Below the pieces are notes generated by a model that worked only from the letters and a program-made list of their open reading frames with translations, was not told where the DNA came from and ran no database searches. DNA of 15,483 nt from Saccoglossus kowalevskii. Lineage: Eukaryota > Hemichordata > Enteropneusta > Harrimaniidae. The translations under genes were made by a program, and so were the position numbers. Numbering within the stretch: position 1 is the first letter of the stretch; each line of letters starts with the position of its first letter. The stretch lies in NCBI RefSeq assembly GCF_000003605.2, contig NW_003155251.1, forward strand, positions 76,306-91,788. Direction: 5' to 3'. Shown here one piece after another: positions 1 to 8,603 of the stretch.

Positions 1-589
1 TCCTGAGAGGTCAGTGATTCGCTAGGGGTGGACCATTTGAAATTTGGTTTGAAAAACGTTTTTGTTCTTCTGAACACTCAATGATTTCAAATCCCCCCCC
101 CCCACTCAAAGATAAACAGGAGATTGTCAAACTTGTCACATTAGCTGAAACTGACAGTTTTTGAGGCATGAAAATCCCTAGATGAATTCTTTTTGACTTA
201 TCAACCATGTTTGTATACTTTATCAAGACCAAAGTTCAGCACACATTGATTCTTAAACAAGTGCTATTTCATTATTAAACCACACTTTCAATTCCACTTT
301 TCAATATACTCATAATTCATTTCCCATCATGCTTAGCACTGGTCTCACTTCCTTAGAAAAGTGATTTATATGCTACTGGTAACTGGTTATAAATTTTGTG
401 TTTTATTTTTGCATATTTAGGGATATACATTAGAAATCGGGGGGCATAACCACCAGGTTTACAATAATCCACCCCTTGTATACTAATTGTATAGCACATT
501 CATTATTATTTCTGTTATCTAAATCCAAAAAAGGATACAACATCAATAAACATTATTTATTAATTTCAAAAATGTTACCAGGTGCATGA
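1..589. other. AT-rich non-coding stretch, no gene seen
   Basis: No open frame here has domain-like composition. The one frame on the minus strand (11-232) crosses a C-homopolymer and reads a run of glycines, which argues against a real protein. The stretch holds the inverted G-rich/C-rich pair listed separately and a G6 run near 439-444. I see no other structure before the tandem array begins. Confidence 0.7.
24..104. repeat. Small inverted repeat with G-rich and C-homopolymer edges
   Basis: The motif ATTTGAAAT at 35-43 follows a G-rich leader (AGGGGTGGACC). It returns inverted as ATTTCAAAT at 84-92, directly followed by a run of eleven C (93-103). Folded back, a G-rich flank therefore faces a C-rich flank on both arms, with about 40 bases between them. 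This could be the end of a dispersed repeat, since GGGGTGGACCATTTGA-type sequences are, from memory, common repeats in marine invertebrates. It could also be coincidence plus a homopolymer expansion. The left side is close to the window edge, so the full extent cannot be judged. Confidence 0.35.
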
Positions 590-1430
590 TATTCAACCTT
601 TAACCCCTGACCCTGACTGCATTACCAACTTTACCCCATACCATGAACACATTACCAACTTTACCTTATACCCTGACTATATTACAAAATTTTCCCCATA
701 CCCCTGACTACATTACCAACTTTACCCTATTCCCTGACTACATTACCAAATTTTCCCTATACCCTGACTACATTAACACCTTTACCCTATACCCTGACTA
801 CATTACCAAATTTGTCCCATACCCCGCCTGACTATATTACCGACTTTACCCTATACCCTGACTACATTACCAAATTTGTCCCATACCCCGCCTGACTATA
901 TTACCGACTTTACTCTATACCCTGACTACATTACCAAATTTTCCCCATGCCCCTGACCACATTAACAACTTTACCCTATACCCTGACTACAATACTAAAT
1001 TTGTCCCATACCCCGCCTGACTACATTACCAACTTTACCCTATACCCTGACTACATTACCAAATTTGTCCCATACCCCGCCTGACTATATTACCGACTTT
1101 ACCCTATACCCTGACTACATTACCAAATTTGTCCCATACCCCTGACTACATTACCAACTTTACCCTATACCCTGACTACATTACCAAATTTGTCCCATAC
1201 CCCGCCTGACTATATTACCGACTTTACCCTATACCCTGACTACATTACCAAATTTGTCCCATACCCCGCCTGACTACATTACCAACTTTACCCTATACCC
1301 TGATTACATTACCAAATTTTCCCCATACCCCTGACTACATTACCAACTTTACCCTATACCCTGACTACATTACCAACTTTACCCTATACCCCTGAATACA
1401 TTACCAAATTTACACATATCCTGATTACAA
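590..1430. repeat. Minisatellite array, 30-bp unit (array 1)
   Basis: This is a tandem array of about 27 units of roughly 30 bp. The unit opens with CCCTGACTACATTACC and ends in TTTACCCTATA. Unit starts fall at 610, 640, 670, 700, 731, 761 and 791, so the left part is a plain 30-bp ladder. From 791 the units alternate between a 30-bp form (CAACTTTACCCTATA ending) and a 34-bp or 31-bp form (AAATTTGTCCCATACCCC, with or without CGC). The plus strand is rich in C and poor in G, so the minus strand carries paired GGG runs such as GGGTATAGGG in each unit. The right edge decays after 1388 (ACACATATCCTGATTAC). The open frame 643-831 reads a 10-residue repeat (PDYIT-F) because 30 is a multiple of three; nothing suggests that it is translated. 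Confidence 0.95.
791..1357. repeat. 189-bp higher-order repeat, three copies, inside array 1
   Basis: Dimer starts (ACCCTGA) fall at 791, 855, 919, 980, 1044, 1108, 1169, 1233, 1297 and 1358. The steps are 64, 64, 61, 64, 64, 61, 64, 64, 61. The series therefore repeats every 189 bp, at 791, 980, 1169 and 1358. The 3-bp difference is the presence (64) or absence (61) of CGC in CCCCGCCTGA versus CCCCTGA. Copies are not identical: CTATATTACCGAC and CTACATTACCAAC alternate imperfectly among the 64-bp dimers. Such a nested period is normally produced by unequal exchange or replication slippage acting on blocks larger than one unit. The flanking left units (610-790) lack this structure. Confidence 0.9.
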
Positions 1431-2077
1431 GTCTTGACCCTGAAGTCAGACAACTTGATAGTTGTTTGATCCCTAACATTACTATGTTTTATATGTGTAT
1501 ATATTGCTGGATATGCCTTGCTTTAATATACATCATGTTATCTCTATCATATATACTACAACAAGAGGCACTTAGTATATATCCTCCACCCTCTCCAAAG
1601 ATAAGCAGTACCATCTTGCTGAACAATCTGTCTGGCGATCAGAGGTTGAATAGGCTGGTTTGTGTATGTAATATCACAGGAGTGCAGAGTTGGAGACAAT
1701 TTGACCTGAAACGACTGTAGGCATTGTGTTGCTTTATGATTAATACAATCAAGTTTGTAACAGGGTCAGGTTTGAAACTGACACAATGTCCTCCGAGATG
1801 AAATTAAATTATGCGCAACCAAATTTAGATAATTAGTTTAGCATTTGTAAATTTCACACAGAAATCTCAACTGTGAGGAGAATGAATAAAAAAAAAAAAG
1901 TAAATGTAATTGATGGGACTGAGTTTTTGATTTCTGCTCTGATATTGTATAGATACAACTGATAAGATATCAATGTTAGATACCTGGTGAAGATAATTCA
2001 TTCTCCACATAAGAAAAGAGAAAGCAGCAACAAAAAAAATTATTGCACTTTTCCTTGGATTATTTTTAGAGGATGAG
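1431..2077. other. AT-rich non-coding stretch, no gene seen
   Basis: The stretch contains an open frame (1466-1720, 84 codons) with an isoleucine- and leucine-rich start and no family resemblance; I regard it as chance. It also contains an A12 tract at 1888-1899. There is no RNA-gene box pair and no convincing promoter. Confidence 0.65.
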
Positions 2078-2199
2078 CCGGGGTGGCAGAGCGAGACTTT
2101 TGGCGCCACTCCCCTACCTCTTCAACATAAAAAACTACGTAGAAATTCTCAAAAAATGATTGTGACCTCCCCTCTCATCTTCCGTCTCTGCCACCCCCG
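2078..2199. repeat. Inverted repeat, 14-bp GC-rich arms
   Basis: CCGGGGTGGCAGAG (2078-2091) is matched in inverted orientation by CTCTGCCACCCCCG (2186-2199), 13 of 14 positions, with 94 bases between. The arms are much more GC-rich than their surroundings, so the match is not an AT-composition effect. The interior includes GGCGCCACTCCCC and a second C-rich run (CTCCCCTCTC). It may be a foldback fragment or the remnant ends of a short transposon. The left arm resembles a tRNA A box (TGGCAGAGCGA), but no B box follows, so a tRNA or a tRNA-derived SINE is not supported. Confidence 0.5.
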
Positions 2200-2738
2200 A
2201 AAAAATATAATATATACTAATTCCATACACAAGGGAAGGATCTGATTTGCATATGATTCTTTTTTTTTTTTGTGGGTTAATTGCATTTCAAGAAAAATAA
2301 CTCATGCTTGAAATTTGTGATTGGAAGCAACTAAATTATGGCCAGTAAATTTGTAAAATAAACACTTTTCTAGGCTGGGTGTTAAACAAACATAAATGAG
2401 TATCAGTATTCCATAGGGTCAGACTGTTTTGCCATGTTTTACTGACACTTTGTAAAAGGTCATGGGCCATACTGTTATAAATGACATATGTTTTTTTGTG
2501 CAACTGTGTGTAAATTAAATTTTCAACTATTTTTCTTTTTTTTGTGTTTTTCATCATCATCATTACTCACCACTTAAATGTGGATTGATATTAAAACCGT
2601 ATGACTTTTATTTCATTTTGTGAAATAGTTTTCAACAATGGAAAATATCACATGTTGTTAGTTCTCGCAATTAAAAATGATAGCAGAAGTAATGAGGTAC
2701 TTTGACGAATTGTTTAATTGTATTTCAAATTACATCAT
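2200..2738. other. AT-rich non-coding stretch, no gene seen
   Basis: The stretch holds a T12 tract (2260-2271), an octamer ATTTGCAT (2245-2252), and a short CAT microsatellite (TCATCATCATCAT) near 2550-2563. The minus-strand frame at 2336-2563 starts inside that microsatellite and has no protein-like character. Confidence 0.6.
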
Positions 2739-2953
2739 CTACTGTAAAGTACTTTATGTTCACTTGGAATTAATTTTCGCTATTTTCGCTGAAGGAATGA
2801 TTCAGTGAAAATAAAATACAGCGAATATATCTTTTTTTCCTATATTTCACATTCAACTTGTCAGATATCAGTGAAAATAAATTCCATACAAATCACTCAA
2901 AAACACTTTTCAGCGAAAATTAATTCCAGCTAAAATAAAGTATTTTACAGTAG
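2739..2953. mobile_element. MITE-like element with 43-bp terminal inverted repeats
   Basis: The left arm (2739-2781) begins CTACTGTAAAGTACTTTAT and ends GGAATTAATTTTCGCT. The right arm (2912-2953) is its inverse, ending in TATTTTACAGTAG. Aligned, 38 of 43 columns agree, with four substitutions and one single-base gap. The total length is 215 bp and there is no coding capacity, as expected for a non-autonomous miniature inverted-repeat element. The interior has further small inverted copies of the same theme (TTTTCGCTGA against TCAGTGAAAA), so most of the element can fold into a long branched hairpin. I see no clean target-site duplication: TACATCAT precedes and TACACATC follows, only partly alike. 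The superfamily cannot be assigned from this alone. Confidence 0.85.
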
Positions 2954-4162
2954 TACACATCTAAATCAGTGAGTGTTTATTCTTAAAAAAATATTTCTTG
3001 TGGATTTATTGAACTAAAAGGTCATTTATTTATGTGCATTTTATGTCTTATTTTACATTAATAAAAGTTACATAGTTAAAAAAATATTGTTGTCAACACT
3101 TGTGTAATCAACCTTAAAAGAATTCCCTCATTTACGCATGCTCCACTAAATACTCATGAAAATTTCATTTGAATACTTCAAAATAATGTATATAAATTGA
3201 CTGTTGATTGGATGTAATCATTTTCATAAGAACAAGCTTAAAACTTAATTTTTAATCTAATTAAACCAAAATTAGAAATATCTATCATCGAAAAATTAAA
3301 CTCATCGTCACTTTTGATTACAAATTATTTAATCGGGTAATGCTATTTGAAAGTAAATATTACTCAAGTACATCCGTGGATGTAGCATTATTTTTTAGGG
3401 TGTATTCCAAGACAAGTTTTGCGTTTATGACACATGTCAAAGATGAACTGGACAATACATTCTCGCAAACAGAGGTATTAGTTAAAATTCATACTTTCTC
3501 AACCATTATATTTGTCTATAGATCATAAGTATAAATGTTTTTTTGTTTATAAATGGAAAAGATAACCATGCTTTCTTCAAACATAATGAGGAGAAAACTT
3601 GATATTAATTTCACGTTATTTTCAAAAAAAAGTATGCATTAAATCTAGTTTACTCATGACAATTCTCTCGTTAAATATTTAGAAACATGCAAATTACACA
3701 ACAAAGATAGGAATGTCAGAAAATATAGACAGCTCATTTATTCTTAACTAAAAACCTGCTTTAGTACAGACATTACCTTTCCGGGAAAATAAAACATTGT
3801 TTTCTTGGAAACTTTGTACTGTATGTAAAGCTAAATTATTAGTTAGCTTTTATGTTTGATTATTTTGCCTGTAGCTGAATGCATTTAATCCAAGTGAATA
3901 TTCATATTTAACAATATAATGTAGTGTTTCTTTCCCAAATTTTAAATTTAAAACCTAGTGAATACCCTGGCAACAACAAATCAGCTAAAATTACAGACAG
4001 TCAAGTATTCTTGACATTATATAAGTTTTAATATTAAAACAAGACATATTCTGATTCTTCTATTTAAAATTACAGTGTTTTAAGATCCCTTAACGTGCCA
4101 CTGTCTTCACCCAGCTGATTTTCAAATCACATGTGAGAAATCTGTTTTACACTTGTATGATT
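2954..4162. other. AT-rich non-coding stretch with small hairpins
   Basis: No gene is seen. An open frame at 3340-3528 (62 codons) has no recognisable features. Two small foldbacks are visible. AGTACA...TTTCC..GAAAA near 3763-3788 pairs with its inverse near 3796-3819, with an indel. AAAGCTAA (3827-3834) pairs perfectly with TTAGCTTT (3843-3850) over an 8-base loop. An octamer ATGCAAAT lies at 3687-3694. AT richness makes short hairpins expected, so these carry little weight. Confidence 0.5.
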
Positions 4163-4187
4163 ATACTGTAAACCATTTATTTTCACA
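4163..4187 (+). repeat. Possible solo end of the TACTGTAAA element family
   Basis: ATACTGTAAACCATTTATTT, continuing TTCACA, resembles the outer end of the element at 2739-2953. The outer nine bases TACTGTAAA are identical, and TTTATTTT follows at nearly the same distance (one base shorter). No inverse copy is visible within several hundred bases on either side, so this would be a single degraded end. The nonamer alone could occur by chance in AT-rich DNA, and a further copy without the TTTATTTT follow-up lies at 13920-13928. I treat this as suggestive only. Confidence 0.3.
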
Positions 4188-4510
4188 ATTTTGATATTTT
4201 GGGCAAATTCACTGGATTTTAAGTTCACTAATATGCCAATGAAACAATGAGTTCTATTGTTATTTTACATGCTCAAGTGATGGATTGATTTCAACTGCAT
4301 TTGAGATTTGATGTTTTTTTGGGGGGCAGCCTGTTTGGTGGGATTTTTGGTTTCTTTGAAAGTCTAATTTCCTTTCCCCAGCCAATAGTTATGATCCAAG
4401 TATTAAAACATCTGGCTCCTCACCAACTGCTGGTTTCCAAGGCAATATAATTTTAACCGTTTCATGCTCAAAAACCAATCAATTTTGTAAACGTAAAAAT
4501 TTCATTCAAC

Positions 4511-4639
4511 TCTTTTTCCTTCCAGGTCACCCCATTATGTCCTATCACCATGGTGATTCAAGAAATCAAGGCGACTGGCACAATATTCCAGTTGTGTGTT
4601 GCCACAGTGTGGAAATGCATTTTTGTCTATTTCCCCTGA
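4511..4639 (+). other. Possible exon-like island with acceptor signal
   Basis: A pyrimidine tract (TCTTTTTCCTTCCAG, 4511-4525) makes a good 3' splice-acceptor candidate, with AG at 4524-4525. The following 114 bases are less AT-rich than their surroundings. Read in frame from 4526, they give 37 codons ending at TGA 4637-4639, with an ATG at 4550 inside the perfect palindrome TCACCATGGTGA (4545-4556), a strong Kozak-type context. The peptide from that ATG is 29 residues and I recognise no family. A different frame (4537-4734, 65 codons) is also open across it, so the reading frame is ambiguous. It may be a terminal exon of an unseen gene, an exon of a non-coding transcript, or chance. Confidence 0.2.
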
Positions 4640-5490
4640 AAAAAGCTGTGATCTATCCTTGTGTGCTTTGGGTTAGCATCATAGTTTACGCAGGGAAGGG
4701 GCTACCTGGGAACTTTAATGTGGCATCCCTCTGACATCATTAAAGTCTTCGGAAATGGAGAAGCAATGCATATTAGCATTATGTTTATTCACCATCAATT
4801 GTCACAGTTTTCTAATTCACTCCCTCCTTCTCTGTAATAAGTTTTTGAGGTATTTTATTTTGGAAAATAATATTTACACATTGTCAGTTGGTTTTTTGTT
4901 AGCTTGCATCATGTCTGGCTTGTAATATTAAAATAAATATGCAGTCTTTCTCATTCCCCACAGACCAAGACTAGTGATTTGTATAAATGTGGTATTTGGA
5001 AATAGTCATTTAATTAATCGATTATACTTAATAGCGAAAATAGTGAAATTAAAACTCAGCAATTAATTATTGCAGTTTGAACCCATTTGAAACATGATTT
5101 ACACAGGTGCTGTAACTTTGAATTTGTGTTTGTAAACTAGAGAAAGTCAGATGGATGGGATATTTGAGACAAAATTTAATCCACATCTAAAGCATTATGT
5201 TAGAATGAAATGAAATTTGGCACTGTGGTATGAATTTGATAATATGGTCATACCGTCTATAGAAGCCTATCTGCAGGTATGGCATTGGTTTCAAGAAAAG
5301 TATCTTTGAGTGTGTTTCTATGATTCAATGATGAGATCCAGTTTACACATTTTGATTAATGTATGGGACTTTAAACAAACCAAGAATTACAAATTACAGT
5401 ATCTAACATTTGTCTTTACATGTATGTATTTTACTGTCAGTGATGCATAATTCTGATGTCCCTAAATTCCATAATTCTAATGTTCTAAAT
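4640..5490. other. AT-rich non-coding stretch, no gene seen
   Basis: Nothing gene-like is supported. An AATAAA sits near 4933, but without a supported transcript it has no meaning as a polyadenylation signal. AGCGAAAATAGTGAAA near 5033-5048 is faintly like the interior of the 2739-2953 element, with no arms to support it. Confidence 0.6.
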
Positions 5491-7175
5491 GACATGGACC
5501 AGTCAATGTGGTCACTTCTTGAAAAGTGGACAATCACCAGTCAGTGTGGTCACCTCTTGAAAAATGGAAATCACCAGACAGTGTGGTCACTTCTTGAGAA
5601 GTGGACATTGACCAGCCAGTGGACATATTGGACAATCACCAGTCATCATTGGCACCTCTTGGAAACTGGGCAATCATGAGTGTGCAGTTTGCCTCTTGAC
5701 AAGTGTACAATAAACAGTCAGTGTGGTCACCTCTTGAAGAATGGACAATAAATAACAAGTCAGTGTGGTCACTGTTTGAAGGGTGGACAATAATCAATCA
5801 GTTCACCTCTTGAAAAGTGGACAATCGCCAGACAGTGTGGTCACCAATTTCCCAATGAAATAGACCAGTCAACATTGGCACCCCTTGAAAAGCCGACAAT
5901 CAGCAGTCAGTGTGGTCATCTCTTGAAAGTGGACAATCACCAGTCAGTGTGGTCACTTCTTGAAAAGTGGACAATCACCAGTCAGCGTGGTCACTTCTTG
6001 AAAAGTGGACAATCAGTCAGTGTGGTCACTTTTTGAAAAGCGGACAATCACCAGTCAGTGTGGTCATCTCTTGAAAAGTTGACAATCACCAGTCAATGTG
6101 GTCATCTCTTGAAAAGTGGACAATCGCCAGTCAGTGTGGTCATCTCTTGAAAAGTGTACAATCACCAGTCAGTGTGATCACCTCTTGAAAAGTGTACAAT
6201 CACCAGTCATGGTGGTCACTTCTTGAAAAGTTGACAATCACCAGTCAGTGTGGTCATCTCTTGAAAAGTGGACAATCGCCAGTCAGTGTGGTCACCTCTT
6301 GAAAAGTGTACAATCACCAGTCATGGTGGTCACTTCTTGAAAAGTTGACAATCACCAGTCAGTGTGGTCATCTCTTGAAAAGTTGACAATCACCAGTCAG
6401 TGTGGTCATCTCTTGAAAAGTGGACAATCACTAGTCAGTGTGGTCATCTCTTGAAAAGTGGACAATCACCAGTCAGTGTGGTCACTTCTTTAAAAGTAGA
6501 CAATCACCAGTCAGTGTGGTCACCTCTCGAAAGTGTACAATCACCAGTCAGTGTGGTCATCTCTTGAAAAGTTGACAATCACCAGTCAGTGTGGTCCTCC
6601 CTTGAAAAGTGGACAATTGCCAGTCAGTGTGGTCATCTCTTGAAAAAGTGGACAATCACCAGTCAGTGTGGTCACCTCTTGAAAAGTGTACAATCACCAG
6701 TCAGTGTGGTCATCTCTTGAAAAGTGTACAATCGCCAGTCAGTGTGGTCATCTCTTTAAAAGTGGACAATCACCAGTCAGTGTGGTCATCTCTTGAAAAG
6801 TGTACAATCACCAGTCAGTGTGGTCACCTCTTGAAAAGTGTACAATCACCAGTCAGTGTGGTCATCTTTTTAAAAGTGGACAATCGCCAGTCAGTGTGGT
6901 CATCTTATGAAAAGTGTACAATCACCAGTCAGTGTGGTCATCTCTTGAAAAGTGGACAATCGCCAGTCAGTGTGGTCATCTCTTAAAAAGTTGACAATCA
7001 CCAGTCAGTGTGGTCACTTCTTTAAAAGTGGACAATCACCAGTCAGTGTGGTTACTTCTTTAAAAGTTGACAATCACCAGTCAGTGTGGTTACTTCTTTA
7101 AAAGTGGACAATCACCAGTCAGTGTGGTCACTTCTCTAAATGTGTACAATCACCAGACAGTGTAGGCACCTCAAT
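5491..7175. repeat. Minisatellite array, 38-bp unit, about 44 copies (array 2)
   Basis: The unit begins GTCAGTGTGGTCA and continues CTTGAAAAGTGGACAATC, ending CACCA. Unit starts follow a strict 38-bp ladder from 6016 to 6510 and again from 6662 to 7156, each 13 steps without an indel. Single-base or 3-base indels occur at 5906 (37), 5981 (35), 6510 (37) and 6623 (39). The left 400 bases (5491-5905) are strongly degenerate, the middle is near-uniform, and the right edge decays over the last unit. Variable positions are few: CATCTC/CACCTC/CACTTC, GTGGAC/GTGTAC/GTTGAC, and CACC/CGCC. The unit is unrelated to array 1. Because 38 is not a multiple of three, open frames through it (5410-5679 and 6609-6986) show a 38-residue peptide period and are artefacts. 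Confidence 0.96.
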
Positions 7176-8001
7176 AAAAAATAAGCAACCATAAGTTCAT
7201 AGAATTTAATGCCATTAAAATCTCTAAGACCTTATTCATAATAGTCTCATTAATTAATGTCTTCTCGTTGATTGTAACGATGTGTGAAATAAATTGTTTG
7301 TTTAAATCATCTTTTTAAATGCACATTGCATATAACTTGATCACAGGCCAGTTGTGATAATTAAAATATATATAACAATTTATAAACTTGATACTACTAA
7401 AGTTTCATGACCATTAGTCAATGTTTGATGTAATCAACCCTTAATTTAGTGTGAAAATGAAGCTCACATTAGGGTTCATAACTTCAATATCCAAAAATGC
7501 TCAGCAAATGAAGAAACTTCAGCTGAATCTCACCACTCTGCTATATATCTGTAGATAACAGTTGTTCATATCTCATACAACCAGGAATTTGTTTGCATAA
7601 TATTAATACCTTTTCGGAATCCCATGATGGAATCCAAATCCGAGGGATGCAATCTGAATCTGAAGCTAACTTTACACTGATATAAGAGCTGGAGTTCCTT
7701 CTTACCTATATAGTTGCAGCAACCACAGACAAATAAAGTCTGGTGAATCAAACTCATTAAAAACAGATTTAATTATAGTTGTTAATGAAGTCTTCATCTC
7801 CAATTACATAACTCCAGTCACAGAAACAATTAAATACCGAAAATAACCGATAATTAGGTACCGTAATAGATGTAACGAAAATAATTATCACCGTGCCACC
7901 TGAAATGCCCCGACATTAATTACAGAGCATTCATGAAAATTAGTGTTGAATGGATTGAAGTAAAAGGTACATTCAGAGTAATTTGTTGTGCAATATCACT
8001 A
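7176..8001. other. AT-rich non-coding stretch, no gene seen
   Basis: No element, RNA gene or exon is supported. A minus-strand frame (7566-7757, 63 codons) lacks any recognisable character. Around 7840-7900 there are several short near-repeats (ACCGAAAATAACCGATAAT and similar) that are too short to call a repeat. Confidence 0.6.
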
Positions 8002-8197
8002 CAATGGCGGGGCTCTAATCAAATGATGGCTGTACAGTTAAATAAATGAAGGTGGGCCTGAAAGGAATTTCTTTTTTCTATTTGCTTTGAAATTTAATCA
8101 GTGCCAATTAACTAGCTGATGCAGTTCCCTAAATTCCATGAGCTCAGTCGTCCCCCGGATATGATATTCCCACAATGCATTGCAACAATCATGTGAC
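8002..8197. promoter_or_regulatory. Cluster of promoter-type motifs (YY1-, ZNF143- and E-box-like)
   Basis: Three motif matches lie within 200 bases. ACAATGGCGGGG (8001-8012) resembles the YY1 core. TTCCCACAATGCATTGC (8167-8183) fits the ZNF143/THAP11-type pattern TTCCCAnnATGC. TCATGTGAC (8189-8197) is an E-box of the MITF/TFE type. The two latter sites are only five bases apart. The surrounding DNA is somewhat less AT-rich (CAGTCGTCCCCCGG). Such sites are typical of metazoan core promoters, but no transcript start, initiator or downstream exon can be shown here. The motifs are short, so chance remains possible. Confidence 0.25.
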
Positions 8198-8603
8198 CTG
8201 TATTCTCAAGACCTTGTATATACTGTTAGTAGCTTATCCAGACACTGATAGAACTATGAACAAACTCTTAATTTAAAGTTATGTTCCGTAGAATTGTGGA
8301 TACTATATTTTTTTCTATAAGGAGAATAGTAACTCAGGTATTATGCATGTCCAAGGATGGATCAGTAATATATATATCGGTATATCAAAATACAAATTTT
8401 TTCAAATTTTAGATTTTGGAGGGTGTAAGATATTTATAAAATTGACATGCATATAACTATATTTCACCACAATATAGATATAAATATCACAAACAAGTTT
8501 TGTTTGTGTGTGTGTAACAGTTTTGTAGTTTTTAAGTTAATGTCTTGGCTTTACGTTTATGTTTATATACAGTATAATTACCCACATTCCCTTAAAAATA
8601 TTT
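8198..8603. other. AT-rich non-coding stretch, no gene seen
   Basis: The stretch contains a short TA-rich run (AATATATATATCGGTATAT near 8368-8386) and TTTGTGTGTGTGTAA near 8502-8516. The plus frame 8447-8656 is low-complexity and not credible as a protein. Confidence 0.6.

Noticed and set aside
643-831. A repetitive 62-codon frame with a PDYIT-F decapeptide period
   Set aside because: It is the translation of the 30-bp minisatellite. It ends where the array changes to 34-bp units, and there is no promoter, exon or homologous protein to support it.
590-1430. Interstitial telomere repeat
   Set aside because: ACCCTATA resembles the telomere C strand, but no run of CCCTAA or another known telomere unit is present; the true unit is 30 bp.
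2078-2110. tRNA gene or tRNA-derived SINE head
   Set aside because: TGGCAGAGCGA resembles an A box, but no B box (GGTTCRANNCC-like) follows at a suitable distance and the cloverleaf arms do not form.
6609-6986. The longest open frame in the window, 125 codons, on the plus strand
   Set aside because: It lies wholly in the 38-bp array and reads the same DNA in three phases, giving a 38-residue periodic peptide. Its openness follows from the unit having few stop codons, not from coding.
5491-7175. CRISPR array
   Set aside because: The repeats are head-to-tail with no unique spacers, no neighbouring cas genes, and the setting looks eukaryotic.
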